Made by a program: the position numbers and the translations under genes. This document shows positions 1-7,205 of a stretch of 13,047 nucleotides of DNA, piece by piece. This stretch comes from a bacterium (GTDB lineage Bacteria; UBP15; UBA6099; JAJRTR01). Each line of letters begins with the position of its first letter. The first letter of the stretch is position 1. Where the stretch lies: positions 1 through 13,047 of the forward strand of contig JAJRTR010000060.1 of NCBI GenBank assembly GCA_024278215.1. The letters are read 5' to 3'. Below the pieces are notes generated by a model. The model had not been told where the DNA came from. It ran no database searches and saw only the letters and a list, made by a program, of their open reading frames with translations.

Positions 1-455
1 ACCCTTTTGATGTTCACTCCGGTCGCTCCGGCGCTTACGTTGGAAACGCAGACGCGGTATGTTCGATGGTCAACGAGATAAACCGCGACGTTCGTGCGCG
101 CGGAGCTGTATTCGGGGTGGTCATGATCCCTTATGTCCTTGACGACAAAAGGTACGATTCCCCGGGAGACAATATTTACCCGCCGGAATTATATGGAAAC
201 GCTTTTCTGGATTGTATGAACCACAGCGGCATCCCCTTTTTCAATCTTCACGGCGCGTTCGACGGCAACAGCCTCGATATCAATAATCCGGATACAGTTT
301 TTTTCAGGGACCGCCATTTCAATGAAACCGGGAACAGGAAAGCGGCGGAACTGCTCGCACCGTTTGAAAGGAAACTCCTAGGCGCAAACCCGCATATTTC
401 ACCAATGCGGGCCAATAATCGGGAGAATGCCTGTAATACAAAGCGCGGCAAGTGA
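1..455 (+). CDS. SGNH/GDSL-hydrolase-like protein, C-terminal part (5' truncated by window edge)
   Basis: The frame is open from the first complete codon at position 3 to a TGA at 453-455, so about 150 C-terminal residues are visible and the true start lies outside the window. The ATG at 66 is probably internal. The diagnostic element is the segment FRDRHFNETGN (Asp codon 309-311, His codon 315-317), which matches the D-x-H...N..G block that supplies the catalytic Asp and His in SGNH hydrolases and AlgX/AlgJ-like O-acetyl-handling proteins. Before it are alternating beta and helix stretches (VFGVVMIPYV, GIPFFNLHG) typical of the flavodoxin-like SGNH fold. The nucleophile Ser block would lie upstream and cannot be seen. 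The last ~24 codons run through a dispersed palindromic repeat, so the tail after ERKLLG is probably not ancestral. A role in acylation or deacylation of a surface glycan is inferred from the neighbours. Confidence 0.75.
   Translation, partial: PFDVHSGRSGAYVGNADAVCSMVNEINRDVRARGAVFGVVMIPYVLDDKRYDSPGDNIYPPELYGNAFLDCMNHSGIPFFNLHGAFDGNSLDINNPDTVFFRDRHFNETGNRKAAELLAPFERKLLGANPHISPMRANNRENACNTKRGK
387..418 (+). repeat. 32-bp palindromic dispersed repeat, copy 1
   Basis: The element contains a perfect 7-bp stem, CCCGCAT (389-395) and ATGCGGG (405-411), around a 9-nt loop, ATTTCACCA. The copy at 9901-9932 on the minus strand matches at 31 of 32 positions, the only difference being C/T just after the stem. 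Similarity stops on both sides. This copy lies inside the 3' end of the first gene and is translated there as NPHISPMRAN. Size and structure fit a REP-like or MITE-like element. A terminator or mRNA 3'-end role is possible, but no T-tract follows. Confidence 0.8.
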
Positions 456-456
456 G

Positions 457-472
457 TGTGCGGGGGAGCACA
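457..472. terminator. Weak hairpin between convergent genes
   Basis: TGTGC (457-461) can pair with GCACA (468-472) around a G-rich 6-nt loop. It sits in the 26-bp gap between two converging stop codons. The stem is only 5 bp and there is no T-run, so a terminator role is a guess from position. Confidence 0.2.
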
Positions 473-481
473 GAACGAACC

Positions 482-1081
482 TCATCCGAGCACGGCGCGC
501 CACCTTTCAATATTTCTCAACTTTGTGCAGACGGCATCGGGTGTGATGCCGCGCCCGACGAGTAGTGCGGCTATCGTTTCTATGTCATGTTCACGCGACT
601 GAAGTTCCGGGGACACGACGCAGATTTTGAAACCGGCTTCCTTCAACATATCGCAATCCGGTTTTTCAAGTGGAAACTCCGTAAAGCAGTCGACCCACAC
701 CCACTGCGCGAGTCCCCGTGCCGCCATCACTGTTTCGATGCTTTCATACTCGGAATACCTTACCGCCTGCCGGGTTTGCTCTTCCGCACCGAGCCGCGCT
801 ATCATCGGGAACGACGAATCGAGAAAAAAGAAATTCTCGATACTGTACTCTTTGAGGAGTTCCAGCGTGCGGAATTCGATCCCCTCGCTTTTTACATTTA
901 TTATCATTGTGCCGTGCCTGTATTGTTCAAGATAGAGTGAAAAATCCACACCTCCAAGAAAAGGGTCATGGTTGAGAATCAGGCGTTTGCCGTAAGCCCT
1001 GAGGTCGAGTTCGACCCCGAACGACACCGGCACGTTTTTCAACTCATCAATTGTGTTTATCCTGTGAGCTATGAATTCCAT
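482..1081 (-). CDS. Glycerophosphodiester phosphodiesterase-like (PLC-like TIM barrel) protein
   Basis: This 199-residue protein begins almost directly with the first catalytic block of the family. His6-Arg7 (FIAHRI) corresponds to the usual HRG. Glu24 and Asp26 (GVELDLR) are the expected metal-binding pair, and His38-Asp39 (LNHDPF) the second catalytic His block. NVK (62-64) and the late DAVCTK (182-187) fit later barrel strands. It is shorter than most GDPD enzymes (roughly 230-300 residues), so the barrel may be minimal and the substrate different. No signal peptide or membrane segment is seen, so it is probably cytoplasmic. The ATG at 1081 overlaps the end of the upstream glycosyltransferase gene by 35 bp. 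There is no clear Shine-Dalgarno motif, which suggests translational coupling. Last gene of the four-gene operon. A role on phosphodiester-linked sugar or polyol intermediates is inferred. Confidence 0.72.
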   Translation of the reverse strand: MEFIAHRINTIDELKNVPVSFGVELDLRAYGKRLILNHDPFLGGVDFSLYLEQYRHGTMIINVKSEGIEFRTLELLKEYSIENFFFLDSSFPMIARLGAEEQTRQAVRYSEYESIETVMAARGLAQWVWVDCFTEFPLEKPDCDMLKEAGFKICVVSPELQSREHDIETIAALLVGRGITPDAVCTKLRNIERWRAVLG

Positions 1082-1781
1082 GTTTTATATCATGTTTCAA
1101 TCGGACACTGAAATCAAATGTTCTTTTGATGAATTTCCATTTTGCGGGCAGGCCGGTGTTCCATGTCGAATGTCCGTGCCGCCTGCCGGGGAAAACAACG
1201 GGAAACCTGATGACAGAAAGATGGAGTTTTCTGGCCATATAAAAAGCGTACAGGTCGAGAGAGAAATCATTGGGCGGGTTCTCCCATCTCGCGAAGAAAC
1301 TTCTGTGGAATACATTCGGCTGTGCATTTATATCCCACAGGGTTACACCGAGATAAATAGTTTCGAAAGCGCTCATTCCGAATGTGAATATGTTGTCGGC
1401 GAGAGGCCTGCCGCGCCGTGCTCCCTTTACGAAGATGTTCCGGGCATCGCCTCTCGATTCGATGATTTCGAGCGCTTTCAGCGTGTCGCCGGGGTCTGTC
1501 TGGAGATCTGCGTGAGTCCATGCGAGAAACTCACCTTCAGCCTCCTTTAAACCGGAGATTATTCCGAAACCATAGCCCCTGTTTTCCTTCAAATGTACGA
1601 TCTTGAGAAAAGGAAAGTAGGGGGCCAGGTGTGTGAGAACTTCGCCGCTGTCGTCCGTCGAGCCGTTTTCCACAATTATCATTTCGACGTCATTCCTCCG
1701 CAGGTTTTTCCCAAAGTCACTTATAAGCAACGGTATGTTTCGCGACTCATTGTAACATGGTATAACAATGGAAAGTTTCAC
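1047..1781 (-). CDS. Family 2 glycosyltransferase (GT-A fold, DPM1-like)
   Basis: A 244-residue GT2 enzyme. The N-terminus KLSIVIPCYNE is the classical start of the nucleotide-binding Rossmann half. VENGSTDDS (37-45) and ENRGYGFG (66-73) follow the usual spacing. AWTHADLQTDP (87-97) is the metal/nucleotide-diphosphate block, in the ADLQ form typical of polyprenyl-phosphate mannosyltransferase-like members. There are no C-terminal membrane helices, so it is either soluble or only peripherally membrane-associated. The start is GTG at 1781, with a GGAG motif 7 nt upstream that decides it. It begins 15 bp after the stop of the nucleotidyltransferase gene, so the two are almost surely co-transcribed. 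It is expected to transfer a nucleotide-activated sugar or polyol, possibly the one activated by the upstream gene, to a lipid or glycan acceptor. Donor and acceptor cannot be read from sequence. Confidence 0.88.
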   Translation of the reverse strand: MKLSIVIPCYNESRNIPLLISDFGKNLRRNDVEMIIVENGSTDDSGEVLTHLAPYFPFLKIVHLKENRGYGFGIISGLKEAEGEFLAWTHADLQTDPGDTLKALEIIESRGDARNIFVKGARRGRPLADNIFTFGMSAFETIYLGVTLWDINAQPNVFHRSFFARWENPPNDFSLDLYAFYMARKLHLSVIRFPVVFPGRRHGHSTWNTGLPAKWKFIKRTFDFSVRLKHDIKHGIHSSQDKHN

Positions 1782-1796
1782 CGGACGGCTCCGCTT

Positions 1797-3431
1797 CTAT
1801 TCGTATTTCTGAGAAAAACTCGAGTATTTCGCCGATAGATCGTCCACAGCGCCCGGAGAAACCAGTGGGTCCGTCTCGAGGCGGTAGGGGTGGCGGAGAC
1901 ACTTATGGAAATAACTCTGCCAGTATGTATATGTTTTCAAATCGTCCGGGGTGCCCCAGCACACATAGTGGTCGACGTCGAACACTTTCACATTATAGCC
2001 CATCCCGGCCAGTTCGCCGGCGAGACTGTCGATATAGAGTTCGCCGTTCACCCGGATGTTCTTAGACACAATGCGCTCATAGCCGTCGATGAAGAGACTT
2101 GCCGAGGAAAAATAAAAAGCGCCGATGAGCGCGTGATCTTCGAGCGGCTTGCCGGAGATCGGTTTTTTGACCGAAACGGTCGCCGCGCGGCCCGGTTCGG
2201 CAAGGACGGCCCAGCCATACATTCCGGGATCGCGCATCACACATGGATTCCCCCGGAACGTCCATATTACAACATCTGTGTCGCCGCTGCTGATAAGAGA
2301 CAAAAACTTTGCGTTGTTCCAGATCATACCATTATCACAGGCTGATATGAAGATCGGCTCATCGGGGGCTATCCCTTCCAGTCCCAGCCGGACTGTGGTC
2401 GCCTGGCCGTCTGTAACACTGTCCAGCACAACAGCCCGCGCGCCGGGATATTCATTATGTATTTCGCACGGCAGGTCGAATGATTCCCCGTGCTCACGCA
2501 AGTATACGAATACCACCCGATCCGCCCGGGGAGCGCAGGCAGCCGCCTGGAGAAACATCGGTTTCCCGCTTACGGCAACAAGTGGTTTCGGGATGTCGTA
2601 GTCAATAGCGAACCTTGCACCTTTCCCTGCGATCGGCATCAGCATCGTTCCCCGGATTTTCCCGCGCTTCCGCGGTTTGACAGCCTCCCGGAAGTAATTC
2701 GACCACGCGGTGTATTCCGCAATATCCCGTGGTGTTCCCCACTGCAGCATGTGCTGTATTTCGTAGACGGAGACCCTGAGCCCGGCGGCGGCGAGAAGGT
2801 TGTACACCATACTTACATAGTATTCACCTTTTACCTGCACATTCAGTTCCATCAAACGGGGGAAGAACCTGCGGACATATTCCCCTTTCCTGAAATAGTA
2901 TGTTCCATTCGATGCGAATTCACTCAACCTGTCGTTCGTGAAAGGTTTTTTCTCCTGTATCTCGATCATCCATTGCCGCTCATCGCGGATAAACGCATAG
3001 TTGGAGGGATGCAGCATGTGTGGATGGAATCCCCGATAGGCCGGGATTGCGCCGTCGGCATTTCTTCCGCGGGTGTGATCGAGGAAATCCCGGTAGTTCC
3101 AGAAAGTCCCGAAGTCGCAATAATTCACGATCACTTCATCGTCATGTACTAGGTCCGGGAACCGGCATACCGAATAGACGGGGCCTTTCTTGTGGGGAGG
3201 CGTTCCGACTATGACGCCGGCGGGAGCGATACGGCGCAGAACACTTTCCAGACCCGAATCCGCCAGGTGATCGCTGTTGCATATAAACAGGAAATCGGAT
3301 TCTCCCGGAAAGAGGTTCACCACATGCTCGATCATCGGCATGTCATCGACTTCGATCAATGGTTTGGGAACCATGCAGCCGGATTCGACAAAACGGCTTC
3401 CGGCTCCGGCCATCGGGATAATTATCTGCAT
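1797..3431 (-). CDS. Tandem two-domain sugar/polyol-phosphate nucleotidyltransferase
   Basis: The 544-residue protein holds two complete nucleotidyltransferase domains head to tail. Domain 1 (about 1-250) has GAGSRF (9-14), PKPLIEV (22-28), NYCDFGTFW (103-111) and QWGTPRDIAEYTAW (230-243). Domain 2 (about 261-510) repeats the same order: GKGARF (269-274), PKPLVAV (281-287), SACDNGMIW (363-371) and CWGTPDDLKTYTYW (491-504). Both keep the Gly-rich NTP-binding loop, the PKPL lysine and the metal-binding Asp of the C-D-x-G block (Asp106, Asp366), so both could be active. The reaction is expected to be NTP + sugar- or polyol-phosphate to NDP-derivative + PPi. A GAGGG motif lies 10 nt before the ATG at 3431, and the gene starts 17 bp after the aldolase stop. 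The domains have clearly diverged, so they may use different substrates or one may be regulatory. Confidence 0.88.
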   Translation of the reverse strand: MQIIIPMAGAGSRFVESGCMVPKPLIEVDDMPMIEHVVNLFPGESDFLFICNSDHLADSGLESVLRRIAPAGVIVGTPPHKKGPVYSVCRFPDLVHDDEVIVNYCDFGTFWNYRDFLDHTRGRNADGAIPAYRGFHPHMLHPSNYAFIRDERQWMIEIQEKKPFTNDRLSEFASNGTYYFRKGEYVRRFFPRLMELNVQVKGEYYVSMVYNLLAAAGLRVSVYEIQHMLQWGTPRDIAEYTAWSNYFREAVKPRKRGKIRGTMLMPIAGKGARFAIDYDIPKPLVAVSGKPMFLQAAACAPRADRVVFVYLREHGESFDLPCEIHNEYPGARAVVLDSVTDGQATTVRLGLEGIAPDEPIFISACDNGMIWNNAKFLSLISSGDTDVVIWTFRGNPCVMRDPGMYGWAVLAEPGRAATVSVKKPISGKPLEDHALIGAFYFSSASLFIDGYERIVSKNIRVNGELYIDSLAGELAGMGYNVKVFDVDHYVCWGTPDDLKTYTYWQSYFHKCLRHPYRLETDPLVSPGAVDDLSAKYSSFSQKYE

Positions 3432-3448
3432 CGGCGCTTGCCCTCATT

Positions 3449-4555
3449 TTATATATCGCGGCGGTGTTTCTCGGCTTCCCAACCGCCCAGATACATTATC
3501 TCATCTTCCCGCAGCGGCTTCATCTTCTGTCCTTTGCCCGCCAGAACAAGAAGATGAAATTTCAGAATGGACTCCATGTCGCGGACCGCCCGCATGTTCG
3601 TTGCGACAAAAAAAATGCGGCCTCGATAGATCACGGTCCGGGGGGGCTCGCCGTATTTATCAAGATAGGCTTTTAAAACATCATAGTCGTCGAGACTTTC
3701 AATATTTAAAGGCATGAAGCCGTTGTATACCACTGTGTCCGGACGAAAAGGCGGCTCGTATAGTAATTCCGGATGAGCCGCTGCAATGCGCAATAGGCCC
3801 GCGTCCGCCGCCTCACCGCAAACGTACTGTGTCCCCGATACTTCATTTACATACCCGGACACAGCATTTGTTATTCTGAATCTCTCCGTCGTTATTCCGG
3901 AAGCGGATTCAAGAGCGGTTGCGACATAGTCGGTGGTTTCAATCACATCCGAAATGTCTGATCCGGAAACGATAAGGCCGTGGTTCTCCAGAAAAACCAC
4001 AAGATGTTCGCCGGCTGCATCGACACCACGCTTTTTTATTTCCCTGATCACAGCATGTGCAAGCTCGATTCCGGGGGTATGATATTCCACGAGAACAGCG
4101 TCCGGGAAAGTTGCGCCCAGGACCTCCCTCCATCCGTCCCGCGAAGCTACCGCTGTAGCAGTCAGGGGATGCGTGTGCAGAACACATTTGCCGAGAACCG
4201 AGTGCATGAATGTTTCGATAGAGGAACGCAGCGAGCCGGACACAGCCACTCGCTCCAGAGCCGATACCGCGAATCGCTCGAAGTCTTTCCTGTCGGGATG
4301 TTTCGACAACATAAACTCGTCAAGCATTTCTATCAGAAGTTCGTAATGCACTTCGGCCAGTCCACAGCCGGGCGCAACATCACCAAGAGAAAAACCTGAC
4401 GCTGTGATAATCATAAGCCCCGCTTGCGTTTTCACGGAAGCATTGCCGCCGCCCGCCTGGACCAGGTCGAATCTTTCACCGGCGAATCTTGACATTCGCG
4501 TCAATTCATCAATAGCTGTTTCATTGATATTCTTCATTATGCTATTTGGCATCAC
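3449..4555 (-). CDS. Class II aldolase/adducin-family protein with C-terminal extension
   Basis: This 368-residue protein has a class II aldolase domain in about the first 220 residues. GGGNAS (35-40) is the phosphate-binding loop. SSIET (111-115) holds Glu114, the equivalent of the catalytic Glu of fuculose-phosphate aldolase. HTHP (127-130) supplies two zinc-ligand histidines, and NHG (191-193) contains His192, the third. All key residues are present, so aldolase or epimerase chemistry on a phosphorylated sugar is plausible. About 150 further residues (220-368) have no counterpart in short FucA-like enzymes and resemble nothing I can name firmly. The start is uncertain: GTG at 4555, ATG at 4552, or Met7 at 4537. 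A GGAG overlaps the first GTG, so it cannot serve that codon at normal spacing. First gene of the operon; it probably supplies the phosphorylated unit that the next gene activates (inference). Confidence 0.82.
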   Translation of the reverse strand: MMPNSIMKNINETAIDELTRMSRFAGERFDLVQAGGGNASVKTQAGLMIITASGFSLGDVAPGCGLAEVHYELLIEMLDEFMLSKHPDRKDFERFAVSALERVAVSGSLRSSIETFMHSVLGKCVLHTHPLTATAVASRDGWREVLGATFPDAVLVEYHTPGIELAHAVIREIKKRGVDAAGEHLVVFLENHGLIVSGSDISDVIETTDYVATALESASGITTERFRITNAVSGYVNEVSGTQYVCGEAADAGLLRIAAAHPELLYEPPFRPDTVVYNGFMPLNIESLDDYDVLKAYLDKYGEPPRTVIYRGRIFFVATNMRAVRDMESILKFHLLVLAGKGQKMKPLREDEIMYLGGWEAEKHRRDI

Positions 4556-4700
4556 TCCGAAAATATATTAACAGATGCGGGAAATCATGTAAAATATCAG
4601 TGCTATGTCCTTATCCCGCTGTAAGCGACAACATATCGTCGCAAAAAAGTTGCGAACACCGGTGCGGTCGGTCTGCGCGTTAAGATACGGAGAATAAACA
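4556..4700. promoter_or_regulatory. Divergent intergenic region with alternative hairpins
   Basis: This gap separates two divergent transcription units, so it should carry both promoters, but I find no convincing -35/-10 pair on either strand. GCGAC (4625-4629) can pair with GTCGC (4638-4642). The overlapping arm TCGCAA (4639-4644) can instead pair with TTGCGA (4650-4655). The two hairpins exclude each other. They could be operator half-sites or an attenuator-like leader for the plus-strand gene. GGAG at 4689-4692 is the ribosome binding site of the plus-strand gene. Confidence 0.35.
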
Positions 4701-5705
4701 TTGATGAACATATTTATATTAGTTATATCGTTTGTTCTGACGTTTACCGTAGCGTTTCTCTCTTCGAGGTCTTTAAACGTCCGTGCCCGAGCTGTAATAT
4801 TCGCCGTCTATTTTTTCTTGTATGTACTGTTTTTTCCGGTCTTCCTGTGGTTGCCGGTATATTTTACGGTCGATTTCTCGAAAAAAGTGGCATACCCCGA
4901 AGGATTCAAGGACGGAATATACTTCAATCGTGTCAATGAAAGCAGACTTCTCCCGATCAACAAGGATGGGCTGATCGCCGACATGGACTACAAGCCCGGC
5001 GCGTCAGGCAAGTGCCGGATAGTGATTATCGGAGACTCTTTCGCCGCAGGATATGGACTGAAGTTCAAGGATACTCTGGGGGCGTATCTCCAGAACGATC
5101 TTGGGAGCGGATACCAGGTGATAAATGGCGCTTTCTTCGGAACCAATACTGAAATGCAGGTTGATTACTTCTGCAACCACCTGCTCAAATATAAGCCTGA
5201 GATCGTGATCATACGGCACCGGATGGACGATGTGATGCCGCTGGCGGAGAAATATTATCTCGAACGGACAGGCGACGTTATCAGGAAATACGCACCGCAC
5301 TGGCCGCCCGCAATCAGGAACCGGTTTTTCAGATTCGAGATGCTTCTCATCCGTGAAAGGTTCTGGAGCTACTACCGCGCCAATACCCGGAAAGTCATCA
5401 AGGAAAACATGCTGGACTTTTTCGATCGACTGAACAACTGCACATCCGCGGAAGGCATACGTGTGTTGTTGATAAGCGATAAATGCCGCCGGGGATACGA
5501 GGCGGTCTGCGAGGCTGCGGGAGTGGAAGCCGCGAGTTTCGGCTGGGAAATATTAAATCCGCACGAGACGATCGATTTCTCCGCACCGGAAATGATTATC
5601 GCAGGGGACGGGCATCCGTCGGCACGTGCAAACCGTGTTCTCGCAGGCCTCATCCGCGATAAACTTCACAGCGATCACGCGAAGCCGGGGACCGGTCGCT
5701 GGTGA
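4701..5705 (+). CDS. Membrane-anchored SGNH-hydrolase-like protein
   Basis: A 334-residue protein with two hydrophobic N-terminal segments (about 4-22 and 30-56), so the catalytic part is tethered to the membrane. GDSF (111-114) is SGNH block I with the nucleophile Ser113. NGAFFGTNT (142-150) lies where the oxyanion Gly is expected. GDGHPS (302-307) supplies Asp303 and His305 of the triad. In place of the usual GxND block III there is IIRHRMDDV (170-178), which lacks the canonical Asn, so the oxyanion hole is unusual. Start: TTG at 4701 or the adjacent ATG at 4704, with GGAG 8 or 11 nt upstream. It is divergent from the glycan operon and convergent with the nitrogenase-like genes. Such proteins commonly add or remove acyl groups on exported polysaccharides; that role here is inferred. 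Confidence 0.8.
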   Translation: MMNIFILVISFVLTFTVAFLSSRSLNVRARAVIFAVYFFLYVLFFPVFLWLPVYFTVDFSKKVAYPEGFKDGIYFNRVNESRLLPINKDGLIADMDYKPGASGKCRIVIIGDSFAAGYGLKFKDTLGAYLQNDLGSGYQVINGAFFGTNTEMQVDYFCNHLLKYKPEIVIIRHRMDDVMPLAEKYYLERTGDVIRKYAPHWPPAIRNRFFRFEMLLIRERFWSYYRANTRKVIKENMLDFFDRLNNCTSAEGIRVLLISDKCRRGYEAVCEAAGVEAASFGWEILNPHETIDFSAPEMIIAGDGHPSARANRVLAGLIRDKLHSDHAKPGTGRW

Positions 5706-5737
5706 GCAGCCTCAATACTGCTTAGTTTATACCCCAC

Positions 5738-5756
5738 GATAGGCGGGACGCCTGTC
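5738..5756 (+). terminator. Candidate terminator hairpin after the SGNH gene
   Basis: GATAGGCG (5738-5745) pairs with CGCCTGTC (5749-5756) around a GGA loop. The 8-bp stem contains one G-U wobble that works only in plus-strand RNA, so the hairpin favours transcripts from 4701-5705, whose stop is 33 nt upstream. No T-run follows. Confidence 0.35.
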
Positions 5757-5784
5757 GCAGCGGTGATAGTACAGCAGAAAGTAG

Positions 5785-5803
5785 AACAGGCATCCCTCCT
5801 GTT
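5785..5803 (-). terminator. Candidate terminator hairpin after the NifK-like gene
   Basis: AACAGG and CCTGTT (5785-5790 and 5798-5803) form a 6-bp stem with a 7-nt loop, and the flanks can extend it imperfectly. It lies about 26 nt past the stop of the minus-strand gene, and the minus strand continues CTACTTTCTG, only weakly T-rich. It is plausible as the end of the nitrogenase-like operon. Confidence 0.35.
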
Positions 5804-5829
5804 TCTTCGTACAACTTTAAATCTGCGGG

Positions 5830-7137
5830 TTACCGGCTTCTGTTTTTGTCCGGCGGCGGGCGCATCAGTTCGTTCGAGACAGTATCTATGAAGTTGAGGG
5901 CACCGCTGAAGCCAAGGTAAGGCGAGTCGGACAGCGCGTGCCTGTGATAGTTCGTAAAGCCGAATGGCACGGAGACGCAGGTACCGGGAGGACTGTTGAT
6001 GTAGTTGCGCAGCATGTCTTCGGCAATGATAATATCGCAACCGTCGCGGAAAGCTTCCGAGGTGACTTGCACTATCTCGCCGGGCTTAAGATTGAAACGG
6101 CAGGGTATCCCGTCCCGAACAAGTGATTTAGGCAGGGGTGTCAGGTGTTTTTCCTGAGCTGTGGCGATCATCGCAAGCGGCCTGCAGCCCAACTCGATAA
6201 AGAAATCACGCACAGGTTCCATCATGTGGGGGTCGCCGCCGAAGAAAAAGCGTCGGCCAAGAAATATTTTGTTTATTATCCACTTCATGCCGGGCAGCAC
6301 ACGGGCGAGCTCGGACTCGGAATATGCAGCCGCCTGCTCTTCGAGTCCGAGGGCCGCGCCGATTTCTTCAAGCCAGCGGACAGTACCGTGAAAGCCGAAA
6401 GGGAGACCTGTTTCTATAAGTTTAGCGCCGGTTCGGGAGGCGATAATTCGCGCGGCTTCCCTGGCGTGTGGAAGAGATATGATAACACCGGCGCTCCCCG
6501 CCCGACGCAGATGGGAAAGCGGTCGTCCGCTGAGCCAGATCGATACGGGATCGAGCGACAACCCCCGCAGCATATTCTCGATTTGCGTGATATTTGATGT
6601 ATGGTCTTTCTCGTTTCTATCCATCATATAACCTATGACGGCAACTCGCGCCGGTCCCGGGTCACCGTTCAGGTCCAGGTTCGATGCAAGTGATTTCATT
6701 GCCTGCGCATAACCGTCGAGCCAGTCCGAACTCAGTGACAGAGACGGCACTTCGAAAATCGGTTTCGACAGTTTCCTGCCCATGTCTCTCACAATCGAAT
6801 CGTACTGAGTGGCGGTTATCGTAGCCATGGGCATAGAGACATACATTAGCCCGCCGGCTTCCGGCAGCGCACAGGTTTCGTGGATGATTCTCCGTATTTT
6901 CTCCGACCTGTCGTGAACTATGCTTGTCACGTCCAGATTCCGGGGTCTTACTATTCTGTCCGGGCCGGAACAATTCAGCAGGGTCGAGTTGAGATCATGC
7001 CGTCCGTAAATAAATTCTGCCTTGAATGTGGCACAGTCCGGACCGTCCACATACAGGTACAGGTCGGGGATTGCGTTCACCGCAAGATACAGGCCGATGA
7101 TATATGAGTAGTTTATCGGTAGAGCCGCTTCTTCCAT
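5830..7137 (-). CDS. Nitrogenase component 1-like subunit (NifK/BchB-like)
   Basis: This 435-residue protein has the nitrogenase component 1 fold. YVDGPDCATF (29-38) matches the GPxGC block with Cys35. GFHGTVRWLEEIGAALG (248-264) matches the component 1 segment that leads into a conserved helix. RRFFFGGDPHMMEPVRDFF (295-313) matches the K-R-V-x-I-x-G-D-P block. The C-terminus PFGFTNYHRH...PYLGFSGAL (391-414) matches the GFP..DR/H...P..GY.G signature. Of the three cysteines NifK gives to the P-cluster, only Cys35 is in place. The N-terminal position reads ALPIN, and the TTC position reads VSMPM (100-104). It should pair with the NifD-like half of the fusion encoded just upstream (68-bp gap) as the second half of a reductase core. 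The ATG at 7137 has only a weak ribosome binding site, and an in-frame stop lies 16 codons earlier. Substrate unknown. Confidence 0.88.
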   Translation of the reverse strand: MEEAALPINYSYIIGLYLAVNAIPDLYLYVDGPDCATFKAEFIYGRHDLNSTLLNCSGPDRIVRPRNLDVTSIVHDRSEKIRRIIHETCALPEAGGLMYVSMPMATITATQYDSIVRDMGRKLSKPIFEVPSLSLSSDWLDGYAQAMKSLASNLDLNGDPGPARVAVIGYMMDRNEKDHTSNITQIENMLRGLSLDPVSIWLSGRPLSHLRRAGSAGVIISLPHAREAARIIASRTGAKLIETGLPFGFHGTVRWLEEIGAALGLEEQAAAYSESELARVLPGMKWIINKIFLGRRFFFGGDPHMMEPVRDFFIELGCRPLAMIATAQEKHLTPLPKSLVRDGIPCRFNLKPGEIVQVTSEAFRDGCDIIIAEDMLRNYINSPPGTCVSVPFGFTNYHRHALSDSPYLGFSGALNFIDTVSNELMRPPPDKNRSR

Positions 7138-7205
7138 GTTTGCCGAACGTATCCAATCCGGAAGTTTCGTAATACTTCAGCCGACCGAAGCGAAGCTTCT
7201 TTTTA
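7138..7205 (-). other. Intercistronic gap with two short inverted repeats
   Basis: Between the fusion gene and the NifK-like gene, GAAGT/ACTTC (7161-7165, 7174-7178) and GAAGC/GCTTC (7187-7191, 7195-7199) can form 5-bp hairpins. They may set the ratio of the two subunits or stabilise a processed end. On the plus strand the second one is followed by TTTTT (7200-7204), but no plus-strand gene ends here. Confidence 0.3.

Noticed and set aside
2490-3152. 220-residue plus-strand open frame
   Set aside because: It is antisense to the tandem nucleotidyltransferase, whose motifs are unambiguous.
7187-7204. Plus-strand hairpin plus T-run resembling an intrinsic terminator
   Set aside because: No plus-strand gene ends here and the stem is only 5 bp. 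On the minus strand, where transcription runs, there is no T-run after it.
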